64,000 bases of DNA. Origin: Cronobacter dublinensis subsp. dublinensis LMG 23823. Its GTDB lineage: Bacteria > Pseudomonadota > Gammaproteobacteria > Enterobacterales > Enterobacteriaceae. Numbering within the stretch: position 1 is the stretch's first letter; every line of letters begins with the position of its first letter. Shown one piece after another: positions 55,476-62,820 of this stretch. The stretch lies in NCBI RefSeq assembly GCF_001277235.1, contig NZ_CP012266.1, positions 496,001 to 560,000 of the forward strand, given 5' to 3'. The notes under the pieces were generated by a model, which worked only from the letters and a program-made list of their open reading frames with translations, was not told the DNA's origin and did no database searches. The translations under genes were made by a program, and so were the position numbers.

Positions 55476-56387
55476 TTACTGGCGAATCAGGGTGCCTTTG
55501 TCGCCCGCGAGTATCGCCGGGCCGTCGCCCAGCGCGCCTATCCCGGCGATGCCGCCGCACTGCTCGACGAAGGCGCAGCACGCCGCCACTTTCGGCCCCA
55601 TCGAGCCTGCGTCGAAGCGCAGTTCGGCAAGCTGCGCGGGCGTGACGTGCGTTAGCGGGCGCTGGGTGGGTTTGCCCCAGTCGTAGTACACCGCGTCGGC
55701 ATCGGTCAGGATCAGCAGCGCGTCGGCGTGAAGCTGGCGCGCCAGCAGGGCGCTTGAGAGGTCTTTATCGATAACGGCTTCGACGCCGTGGAAGCCGTCG
55801 GCTTTCTCCACCACCGGCACGCCGCCGCCGCCGTTGCAGATAACCAGATGATCGCGGGCGATAAGCGCCTCGATGGCGTCGCTCTCGACAATCCGCTGCG
55901 GCTGCGGCGAGGGCACCACGCGGCGGAAATACGCGCCGTCGGCTTTCATCGTCCAGCCTTTTTCGGCGGCAAGCAGATCTGCCTGGGCTTTGTCATACAC
56001 CGGGCCGATGTATTTGGTCGGGTTGGCAAACGCCGGGTCGGCGTCGTCCACCGCCACCTGGGTCAGCAGCACGCTGACGTCGCGCTCCGGCAGCAGGTTT
56101 TTCAGCGACTGTTGCAGCAGATAGCCGATCATTCCCTGGCTTTCGGCGCCCAGAATATCGAGCGGATAGGGCGCAACGTTCTGGTAGGCGCTGTTTTGCA
56201 GCGCCAGCAGCCCGACCTGCGGCCCGTTGCCGTGCACCAGCACCACGCGCCACTGGCGGGTGAGTTGCGCGATGGTGCGCGCCGCAAGCTCGACGTTATG
56301 GCGCTGAATATCGGCTTCCAGCGGTTCGCCGCGTTTGAGCAGCGCGTTGCCGCCAAGTGCCACCACCAGCGTAGGTTTCATTTCCAT
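55476..56387 (-). CDS. arcC: Carbamate kinase ArcC
   Basis: 303 residues of the amino acid kinase family. VVALGGNALLKRGE at the N terminus, HGNGPQVGLLALQ and ICNGGGGVPVV mark the nucleotide and carbamate sites. It makes ATP from carbamoyl phosphate and ADP, the energy step of arginine fermentation. ATG 56387 has AAGGAG six bases upstream; it lies ten bases after arcA. Confidence 0.95.
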   Translation of the reverse strand: MEMKPTLVVALGGNALLKRGEPLEADIQRHNVELAARTIAQLTRQWRVVLVHGNGPQVGLLALQNSAYQNVAPYPLDILGAESQGMIGYLLQQSLKNLLPERDVSVLLTQVAVDDADPAFANPTKYIGPVYDKAQADLLAAEKGWTMKADGAYFRRVVPSPQPQRIVESDAIEALIARDHLVICNGGGGVPVVEKADGFHGVEAVIDKDLSSALLARQLHADALLILTDADAVYYDWGKPTQRPLTHVTPAQLAELRFDAGSMGPKVAACCAFVEQCGGIAGIGALGDGPAILAGDKGTLIRQ

Positions 56388-56397
56388 GGTGTTCTCC

Positions 56398-57618
56398 TTA
56401 AATGCCATCGCGTTCGAGCGGGCAACTCATGCAGCGCGCGCCGCCGCGTCCACGGCCCAGCTCGTCGCCGGGAATAGGCAGCACGGTGATGCCGGCTTTG
56501 TCATATTTCTCGTTCGTCCAGATGTTGCGCTCATAGCCAATCACCACGCCGGGACGCACGGTCAGTACGTTATTGGCGTCGTTCCACTGTTCGCGCTCGG
56601 CTTCGAAGGCGTCGCCGCCGGTCGTGATAAGCGTGATGCGATCGACCCCGAGCGCCTGCTCCAGCGCGTACACCAGACTTTTCTCCTCGCGGCGCGCAAG
56701 ACCGCCGCGCCCGTCCGGCGTTAAGGTCCAGCACTTCACGTCGGGGCGCACCACTTCCGGGTAGACAGAGAAAATGTCGACATCGATATGCGTCATCACG
56801 GTGTCGAGATGCATACAGGAGCGGTGTTTGGGTAATTCGACGGCAATGACGCGCGTTGCCTGCTGGTGTTTAAAGAGGGCGCCTGCCAGAAATTCCACAC
56901 CCTGCGGTGTGGTGCGCTCGGACATGCCGATTAATACCGCGCCGCGACCAATCACTAATACATCGCCGCCCTCCAGTGTTGCATGGTCATAATTAATATT
57001 CTGGTCGCCAAAATATTTAATAAATTCGCCATCGGCGAAGGCCGGATGCCAGCGATAAATCGCCCGCAGATTATTAGTCTCGCGCTGACGGGCCTGTTTA
57101 GCCATCGGGTTAATCGATACGCCGTTATATATCCAGCAGGAGGTATCGCGGGTGAATAAATGATTCGGCAGCGGCTCCATAATAAAATCATTGGCAGCGT
57201 GCGTATCCACCACCATATTATGAATCGAGGCCGGGATTTCGCTGAAGGTCAGGCCGCCGCTTAAGCGGCGCGCCAGCTCCCGATGCGGTAAGTCGGCGAG
57301 CCAGCCGCGCACGTCAGCGGCGAAAGAGGGGCCGAGGCGGTACTCGGAAACCTGCGTCTCCAGCAGCCAGGCTTTGGCTTCGGGAATATCCAGCGTGCGG
57401 GTGAGGAGATCCGTCAGTAATAATACTTCCACGCCCTGGTCACGCAGCGTGCGGGCGAAAATATCGTGCTCTTCACCGGCGCGTTCCACGGATAATACAT
57501 CGTCGAAAAGTAACTCCTGGCAATTAGACGGCGTCAGTCGTTTCAGGCTTAAATTAGGTCGGTGCAGCATGACGCTGCGTAACTGACCAATTTCCGATCC
57601 CACGTAATGCTTTTCCAT
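56398..57618 (-). CDS. arcA: Arginine deiminase ArcA
   Basis: 406 residues. The active-site elements FTRDTSCW, LEGGDV, MHLDTVMTHID and GGARCMSCP are present; the nucleophile is Cys396. It hydrolyses arginine to citrulline and ammonia, which also helps acid survival. First gene of arcA-arcC-arcB-carrier-argR paralogue. AAGGAATAAAAT precedes the ATG. Confidence 0.96.
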   Translation of the reverse strand: MEKHYVGSEIGQLRSVMLHRPNLSLKRLTPSNCQELLFDDVLSVERAGEEHDIFARTLRDQGVEVLLLTDLLTRTLDIPEAKAWLLETQVSEYRLGPSFAADVRGWLADLPHRELARRLSGGLTFSEIPASIHNMVVDTHAANDFIMEPLPNHLFTRDTSCWIYNGVSINPMAKQARQRETNNLRAIYRWHPAFADGEFIKYFGDQNINYDHATLEGGDVLVIGRGAVLIGMSERTTPQGVEFLAGALFKHQQATRVIAVELPKHRSCMHLDTVMTHIDVDIFSVYPEVVRPDVKCWTLTPDGRGGLARREEKSLVYALEQALGVDRITLITTGGDAFEAEREQWNDANNVLTVRPGVVIGYERNIWTNEKYDKAGITVLPIPGDELGRGRGGARCMSCPLERDGI

Positions 57619-57738
57619 ATTTTATTCCTTGGCTGATTTCAGAATAAAAGCGGCGGCGTTATGCATAAGGTATTCGCATAACCAGTTACCGTGCAGATTG
57701 AACTCGGAATAAATAGTAATGGAGTGCCGCTTTTACTT

Positions 57739-57754
57739 TGTGATGAAAATCACG
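57739..57754. promoter_or_regulatory. CRP-type site upstream of arcA
   Basis: TGTGA-TGAAAA-TCACG, nine of ten core bases, about 120 bases from the arcA start. FNR sites look similar (TTGAT-N4-ATCAA), but the TGTGA arm favours CRP. Confidence 0.65.
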
Positions 57755-57769
57755 CCGAATCAGATGAAT

Positions 57770-57792
57770 TCATTATTCCAACGGAATGATGA
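57770..57792. promoter_or_regulatory. Inverted repeat, possible ArgR-type operator, upstream of arcA
   Basis: TCATTATTCC-AAC-GGAATGATGA pairs nine of ten positions, and GATGAATTCATTATTCC just left of its centre resembles an ARG box with one extra base. Confidence 0.5.
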
Positions 57793-58289
57793 TTTATTTC
57801 ATGGAAAGTTTAATTAATTTGCCGGGGGATATGAATCGCTACGCAGAAAATGCAGCGCTTATGCGGCGTTGTTAATGAGTTGTATTTGGTTAATAAATAA
57901 GCTCAACATTAATGTACTGATAAATAAGGTTTTTTATTTTCTGAAAAGATGGTTATGCAATTGCCGTGGAGATTTATTTTGCAGAAGAGAAAATAAGATA
58001 AATAAATATGACGCCGCCGCGCTTGTTTGTCGTGAAAGCAAAACGTGACCGCATCGCCTTTTTTCAAATAAACGATTTTAAATCAACGGGTTATAACGAT
58101 TCTATGAATACTATTTGCCGGGGTTATGCATAAAAGCTGCATAAACGTCGGGCGAGCCATAACAAGGCTGTAACGACTGATGAGATAACCATGCGCTAAA
58201 ACAGGTTTCCTACATAAAGCAGTGGCGGGCCGTCGCGATTGCTCGTATAACACGTAAAATGAAACGGCGTTTTATATGAGGGTTTGACA

Positions 58290-58742
58290 ATGATTATCGG
58301 TAATATTCACGCGTTGGGTGCCTGGCTGCCTGCGCCGTTCCGCGAGGCGATTGAGCAGGTGAAGCAGCAGGTAACGGCACAGACAGCGCCTGGTAAGTAC
58401 GATCTGGATGGCAACCGGCTGTTTTTCCTGCTCTCTGAAGACTCGACCGAGCCGCTGGCGGACCGCCGCGCCGAGTATCATGCGCGTTATCTGGATATTC
58501 AGATTGTGCTGGCGGGCCGCGAAGGGATGACCTTCAGCACTCTGCCGCCGGGCGCACCCGACACCGACTGGCTGGCGGATAGAGATATTGCCTTCCTTCC
58601 CGAAGGCGCGCAGGAGAAGACGGTGGTGCTGGAAGAGGGAGATTTCGTGATTTTCTGGCCGGGCGAAGTACATAAACCGCTGTGCGCCGTGGGCGGCCCC
58701 GCGCCGGTGCGCAAAGCCGTCGTGAAGATGTTGATGGAATGA
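58290..58742 (+). CDS. tabA: TabA / YhcH-YjgK-YiaL-family cupin
   Basis: 150 residues, full length for TabA (YjgK). The cupin metal-binding segments RRAEYHARYLDIQIVL and FWPGEVHKPLCAVG with their His/Glu residues are present. In E. coli TabA influences biofilm formation and toxin-linked fimbrial control. GAGGG precedes the ATG. In E. coli it also lies close to argI. Confidence 0.93.
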   Translation: MIIGNIHALGAWLPAPFREAIEQVKQQVTAQTAPGKYDLDGNRLFFLLSEDSTEPLADRRAEYHARYLDIQIVLAGREGMTFSTLPPGAPDTDWLADRDIAFLPEGAQEKTVVLEEGDFVIFWPGEVHKPLCAVGGPAPVRKAVVKMLME

Positions 58743-58766
58743 GTTACAGAGGGAATGAGCTACAGA

Positions 58767-58791
58767 GGTGGGTAAGCGTAGCGCACCCACC
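58767..58791. repeat. Dispersed palindrome GGTGGGT...ACCCACC
   Basis: Seven-base arms around AAGCGTAGCGC; second copy of the element at 37628-37652. It lies between convergent tabA and argI. Confidence 0.65.
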
Positions 58792-58826
58792 ATCGCGGCC
58801 TCTCCGCCACCCAAAACGCGGATGCC

Positions 58827-59831
58827 TTACTCGGACAGCGTCGCCACCATCACCGCTTTAATCGTATGCATCCGGTTTTCCGCCTGATCGAACACGATAC
58901 TGTGGGCGGATTCGAACACTTCGTCGGTCACTTCCATGCCGCCTTTCAGGCCATGCTCCTGCGCCATCTGTTTGCCAAGCGTTGTTTGATCGTCATGGAA
59001 CGCCGGCAGACAATGCAGGAATTTCACGTCCGGGTTGCCGGTGAGCGCCAGCATCTGGCTGTTAACCTGATAAGGCCGCAGCAGCGCGATACGCTCCGCC
59101 CATTTCTCTTTAGCCTCGCCCATCGATACCCAGACGTCGGTATAGATGAAATCCGCGCCCTTCACGCCCGCGGCGATATCTTCGGTTAAGGTGATACGCC
59201 CGCCGGTCTCTTTCGCGAGCGCCTGGCACTCGGTCACCAGCTCCTGCGCAGGCCAGCAGCTCTGCGGCGCGACAAGACGTAAATCCAGGCCCATCAGCGC
59301 GGCGGCTTCCAGCATCGAATTACCCATGTTGTTGCGCGCGTCGCCCGCGTAGACCAGCGTCATCTCGCTGAGCGCTTTACCCGGCAGATGCTCCTGCATG
59401 GTCAGCAGATCCGCCAGCAGCTGGGTCGGGTGAAACTCGTCGGTCAGGCCGTTCCACACCGGCACGCCAGCGAACTGCGCCAGCGTTTCGACGATTTCCT
59501 GACCAAAGCCGCGATACTGAATGCCGTCATACATCCGGCCCAGCACGCGGGCAGTATCCTTAATTGATTCTTTATGCCCAATCTGGCTGCCGCTCGGGCC
59601 AAGATAAGTGACGCGCGCGCCCTGGTCATATGCGGCAACTTCGAAAGAGCATCGCGTGCGGGTTGAGTCTTTTTCGAAGATGAGCGCAATATTTTTCCCG
59701 GTAAGTTTTTGAACTTCAACGCCGTTTTTCTTATCGCTTTTAAGCTTCGCCGCCAGCGCCAGTAATGAATGGATTTGGGCGGGCGTAAAATCGAGCAGTT
59801 TTAACAAGGACTTCTGGTACAAGGCGGACAT
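58827..59831 (-). CDS. argI: Ornithine carbamoyltransferase ArgI (biosynthetic)
   Basis: 334 residues with STRTR at 56-60, EFHPTQLL, DARNNMGNS and KFLHCLPAFHDD. It makes citrulline from ornithine and carbamoyl phosphate in arginine synthesis. The two ARG boxes in front of it mark it as the ArgR-repressed copy, in contrast to the arc-linked paralogue. Confidence 0.97.
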   Translation of the reverse strand: MSALYQKSLLKLLDFTPAQIHSLLALAAKLKSDKKNGVEVQKLTGKNIALIFEKDSTRTRCSFEVAAYDQGARVTYLGPSGSQIGHKESIKDTARVLGRMYDGIQYRGFGQEIVETLAQFAGVPVWNGLTDEFHPTQLLADLLTMQEHLPGKALSEMTLVYAGDARNNMGNSMLEAAALMGLDLRLVAPQSCWPAQELVTECQALAKETGGRITLTEDIAAGVKGADFIYTDVWVSMGEAKEKWAERIALLRPYQVNSQMLALTGNPDVKFLHCLPAFHDDQTTLGKQMAQEHGLKGGMEVTDEVFESAHSIVFDQAENRMHTIKAVMVATLSE

Positions 59832-59857
59832 GTTTCCCTCACTGGCTTACGCCACTT

Positions 59858-59875
59858 ATTGAATTAAAATTCAAC
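59858..59875. promoter_or_regulatory. ARG box 1 of argI
   Basis: ATTGAATTAAAATTCAAC is a full match to the 18-base ArgR palindrome core TGAAT-N4-ATTCA. Confidence 0.92.
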
Positions 59876-59878
59876 ATA

Positions 59879-59896
59879 TATGAATGAATATTCATT
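59879..59896. promoter_or_regulatory. ARG box 2 of argI
   Basis: TATGAATGAATATTCATT, core TGAAT-GAAT-ATTCA, three bases from box 1, the spacing required by the ArgR hexamer. Confidence 0.92.
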
Positions 59897-59994
59897 TGCA
59901 ACCCCTCGTGTTAAAACTTTGCGGTCAAAGGTGGAGGCATTCCCGATGGTGTGTGAAAATAGAAGGTATCTGCCGACACACTGAGGAACGAGCC

Positions 59995-60417
59995 ATGGCA
60001 AACCCGGAATTACTGGAAGAGCAGCGCGAAGAGACGCGTTTGATTATTGAAGAGCTGCTTGAAGATGGCAGCGATCCTGACGCGCTGTACACGATTGAAC
60101 ACCACTTCTCGGCAGACGATTTCGATACGCTGGAGAAACTGGCGGTGGAAGTCTTCAAATTGGGCTATGAAGTCACCGATCCGGAAGAGCTGGAGCTGGA
60201 AGAAGGCGGCGAAACCGTTATCTGCTGCGACGCGCTGAGCGAGTGCGCGCTGAACCCGGAACTTATCGACGCGCAGGTTGAGCAGCTGATGAATCTGGCG
60301 GAAAAATTTAACGTCGAATATGACGGCTGGGGCACCTATTTCGAAGACCCGGACGGTGAAGGCGACGACGAAGACGACGAAGGCATGGATGAAGACGACG
60401 ACGGCGTTCGTCACTAA
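59995..60417 (+). CDS. rraB: Regulator of ribonuclease E activity B, RraB
   Basis: 140 residues, strongly acidic, with a run of Asp/Glu at the C terminus (GDDEDDEGMDEDDDG). It binds the C-terminal scaffold of RNase E and changes degradosome composition. ATG 59995 (MANPELLEEQ) matches E. coli; the frame open upstream covers the argI ARG boxes and is not coding. Divergent from argI. Confidence 0.95.
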   Translation: MANPELLEEQREETRLIIEELLEDGSDPDALYTIEHHFSADDFDTLEKLAVEVFKLGYEVTDPEELELEEGGETVICCDALSECALNPELIDAQVEQLMNLAEKFNVEYDGWGTYFEDPDGEGDDEDDEGMDEDDDGVRH

Positions 60418-60427
60418 GTCGCACTAT

Positions 60428-60448
60428 GCGGCAGCCTGGCGCTGCCGC
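60428..60448. repeat. Hairpin between rraB and miaE
   Basis: GCGGCAG/CTGCCGC with a seven-base loop and no T run, just before the miaE ribosome binding site. Confidence 0.5.
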
Positions 60449-60465
60449 AGTTCAGGAACCCCCGC

Positions 60466-61245
60466 ATGAATTACGACGCACTCCTTCTCCCCGTTAAAAA
60501 TTTCCTTCACTGCGCGACCCCGCAAGCCTGGATAGATGAAGCCAGAGCGCCGGAAAACCTGCCGCTGCTGCTGACCGACCACATGATTTGCGAGCTGAAA
60601 GCCGCGCAAACCGCGATGCTGCTGATTCGCCGCTATGTCGCGGATAAAAGCGGCTCGGACGAGCTGCTCGGCTGGCTGAAACCGTATGAAGACTTCACCT
60701 ATCGCGAAGGGCCGGAGCCAGATTTTCTGGCGCTGCATAAGCGCATCGGCAAAAGCGTGATGCCGCAGACCGACGATCCGTGGGGCCAGGCGCTTATCGA
60801 CAGCATGGTGCTGCTTATCAAAGAAGAGCTACACCACTTCTGGCAGGTGCGCGAAGTGATGCAGGCGCGTAACATCCCCTACGTGAAAATTACCGCCAGC
60901 CGCTATGCGCGCGGGATGCGGCGCGAAATGCGCACGTATGAGCCGGCGACGCTTGTGGACAAACTCATTTGCGGCGCGTATATCGAAGCGCGCTCCTGCG
61001 AGCGTTTCGCCGCGCTGGCACCGTATCTGGATGACGATTTGCAGAAGTTTTATCTGTCGCTGCTGCGCTCGGAAGCGCGCCACTATCAGGATTACCTGGA
61101 TCTGGCGCAGCGGATTTCACCCGACGACATCACGCCGCGCGTGCAGGCGCTGGGCGAGGCGGAAGCGCGACTGATTAACCAGCCCGATGCCGAATTTCGT
61201 TTTCACAGCGGCATTCCGGCGCACGCGCAGACCTGCGCTGTATAA
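60466..61245 (+). CDS. miaE: tRNA 2-methylthio-N6-isopentenyl-A37 hydroxylase MiaE
   Basis: 259 residues of the ferritin-like non-haem diiron fold. Iron ligands are expected in LLTDHMICELKAAQTAM, IKEELHHFWQV and YIEARSCERF...SEARHY, all conserved with Salmonella MiaE. It hydroxylates ms2i6A37 to ms2io6A37 using oxygen. E. coli K-12 lacks it, while Salmonella and Cronobacter-like genera have it. It follows rraB by 49 bases. Confidence 0.94.
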   Translation: MNYDALLLPVKNFLHCATPQAWIDEARAPENLPLLLTDHMICELKAAQTAMLLIRRYVADKSGSDELLGWLKPYEDFTYREGPEPDFLALHKRIGKSVMPQTDDPWGQALIDSMVLLIKEELHHFWQVREVMQARNIPYVKITASRYARGMRREMRTYEPATLVDKLICGAYIEARSCERFAALAPYLDDDLQKFYLSLLRSEARHYQDYLDLAQRISPDDITPRVQALGEAEARLINQPDAEFRFHSGIPAHAQTCAV

Positions 61246-61271
61246 AAACTATCAATACCGAAGGGATAAAA

Positions 61272-62084
61272 ATGAACTGGAATCATGTGTTGCTTTCCGC
61301 GCTGGTTGGCGTGGCGCTTGCGGGCATCGCCTCGACGCTTTACAAGAAAGGCAAAGTCAACAAGCTCGCCGCCATTGCGATTTTCGTGGTCGGCATTGTG
61401 CTGTGGAACATCGCGGATATCGCCTGGCTTAAAGGCAGCAAGGCAACGTCTCCTGAGCAGGGTTTTGATGAAGCATTTAGCAGCATGCCGGTGTATGCGC
61501 TTATCAAAGAAAAAGATCCGGCGTTTTACGCGCGCATGCGAAACCAGGCGGTTGAGATGGTGAAGCAGGGCAAAACGGAGCAGGAAGTTATCGATATGAT
61601 CCAGCCGCAGATGGCCGATCTGGAGATGAAGCGGATCCAGTTCGCGCCGGATACCGACGTGATGGCGTATATGCGCGTCAATATGGAGCAGACCCGCGAA
61701 ATGCAGCAGCACAGCGACGACGCCTGTTTCCGCTTCCTGATGCCGCAGGTGAAAGGCGGCGTTAACCCGGTCAAGCTACTGTCAAAAGAGGTCATTGCGA
61801 AGCGGATGGACGTCGAGCTGAAGCTGCTGTCGGCAAGCTACGGTCCGAACACGCATAAAGTTACCGCCGAAGAGCAGAAGCTGGCTGAAGAGACGCTGGC
61901 CCCGATTGGTCAGGCGCTGGCGGCCAAATATGGCGACACGATTGACGTTTTTACCGACCCGCAAAAAGGCGTCGGCAAGGAAAAAGAGGTCTGCAATATG
62001 GTGCAGGAGCTCTGGCATAACGTGCTGGCGCTGCCGCCGGAAAAAGCCGGGCCCGCTATCCGCATCTCCATGCAGCAAGAATAA
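61272..62084 (+). CDS. Predicted membrane protein of unknown function
   Basis: 270 residues that I do not recognise. Two hydrophobic segments lie near the N terminus (about 5-22 and 32-50), followed by a soluble, mostly helical, charged domain of about 215 residues with cysteines in DDACFRF and EVCNMV. The segment MVKQGKTEQEVIDMIQPQM suggests a helical repeat-like part. AAGGGATAAAA precedes the ATG, codon use is like the neighbours, and a strong terminator follows, so it is a real gene, probably co-transcribed with miaE 26 bases upstream. Confidence 0.8.
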   Translation: MNWNHVLLSALVGVALAGIASTLYKKGKVNKLAAIAIFVVGIVLWNIADIAWLKGSKATSPEQGFDEAFSSMPVYALIKEKDPAFYARMRNQAVEMVKQGKTEQEVIDMIQPQMADLEMKRIQFAPDTDVMAYMRVNMEQTREMQQHSDDACFRFLMPQVKGGVNPVKLLSKEVIAKRMDVELKLLSASYGPNTHKVTAEEQKLAEETLAPIGQALAAKYGDTIDVFTDPQKGVGKEKEVCNMVQELWHNVLALPPEKAGPAIRISMQQE

Positions 62085-62086
62085 AA

Positions 62087-62112
62087 AAAAGCCGGGTTAT
62101 CCCGGCTTTTTT
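62087..62112. terminator. Bidirectional terminator before yjgM
   Basis: AAAAGCCGGG-TTAT-CCCGGCTTTT with A and T runs on both sides, between convergent genes. Confidence 0.95.
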
Positions 62113-62122
62113 ATTTCGGCGC

Positions 62123-62644
62123 TCAGAGCGTTTTTAACATTCGCACTTCGCAGTCCACATGCCCCGTGCAGCCGAGCGGCTCTGAAATATGCATAAAGCC
62201 GAGACGCTCATACAGCGCGATGGCTTCTTTTAAAAACGCGGTGGTTTCCAGGTAGCACCGGCGATACCCCTGCGCGCGGGCGAATTCCAGCGCCTGGAGC
62301 GCCAGCTTTTTGGCAAGCCCTCTGCCGCGCGCGGCAGGCAGAAAATACATTTTTTGCAGCTCGCAGAGGTCTGTTTCGCTACACGCCAGCGGCGCGATAC
62401 CGCCGCCGCCTACGACTTCGCCATCGAGTTCCACTACCCAGTAAGCGTGGCCCGGCTTGCTGTATTGCGTGTAAAGCACGTCGAGATTCGGGTCCGCGAC
62501 CGTGTAGCCTTTGTCGGCGGTCAGGCCATATTCCGCGGAAACCTGGCGGATCACCCGGGCGACGGTCGCGTTATCCGCGGCCGTCATCCGGCGCATGATT
62601 ATTTCAACCGGCGCCTCAACATTCATTTTCTGCTCTGATGTCAT
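62123..62644 (-). CDS. yjgM: GNAT-family acetyltransferase YjgM
   Basis: 173 residues. The acetyl-CoA loop ARGRGLAKKLA follows LCELQKMYFLP, and YLETTAFLKEAIALYERLGF completes the GNAT fold. It matches E. coli YjgM; the substrate is not firmly known. Start either ATG 62644 or ATG 62626; the latter fits the E. coli length better, but neither has a strong binding site. Confidence 0.9.
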   Translation of the reverse strand: MTSEQKMNVEAPVEIIMRRMTAADNATVARVIRQVSAEYGLTADKGYTVADPNLDVLYTQYSKPGHAYWVVELDGEVVGGGGIAPLACSETDLCELQKMYFLPAARGRGLAKKLALQALEFARAQGYRRCYLETTAFLKEAIALYERLGFMHISEPLGCTGHVDCEVRMLKTL

Positions 62645-62820
62645 ATATCCAACATAGTTTTGTGCTTAATACCATTACCAGAAGAGACACGCAAGCCCAG
62701 GAATATTGGCTGCTATTATTCTTCTGCGGCCTTTATTACACTAAAGTACGCACTGGATTAACCCTAAGATATTAATGGTTATAACGGCGCTTTTTTCTTT
62801 TTTACAGAATAAGGATTGTT

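Larger units (their letters stand above)
57619..58289. promoter_or_regulatory. AT-rich control region between arcA and tabA
   Basis: About 670 bases with no supportable gene and a striking AT richness beside GC-rich genes. It contains the CRP-like site and inverted repeat listed separately, and TGCATAA-AAGC-TGCATAA direct repeats near 58125-58145. Confidence 0.65.
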
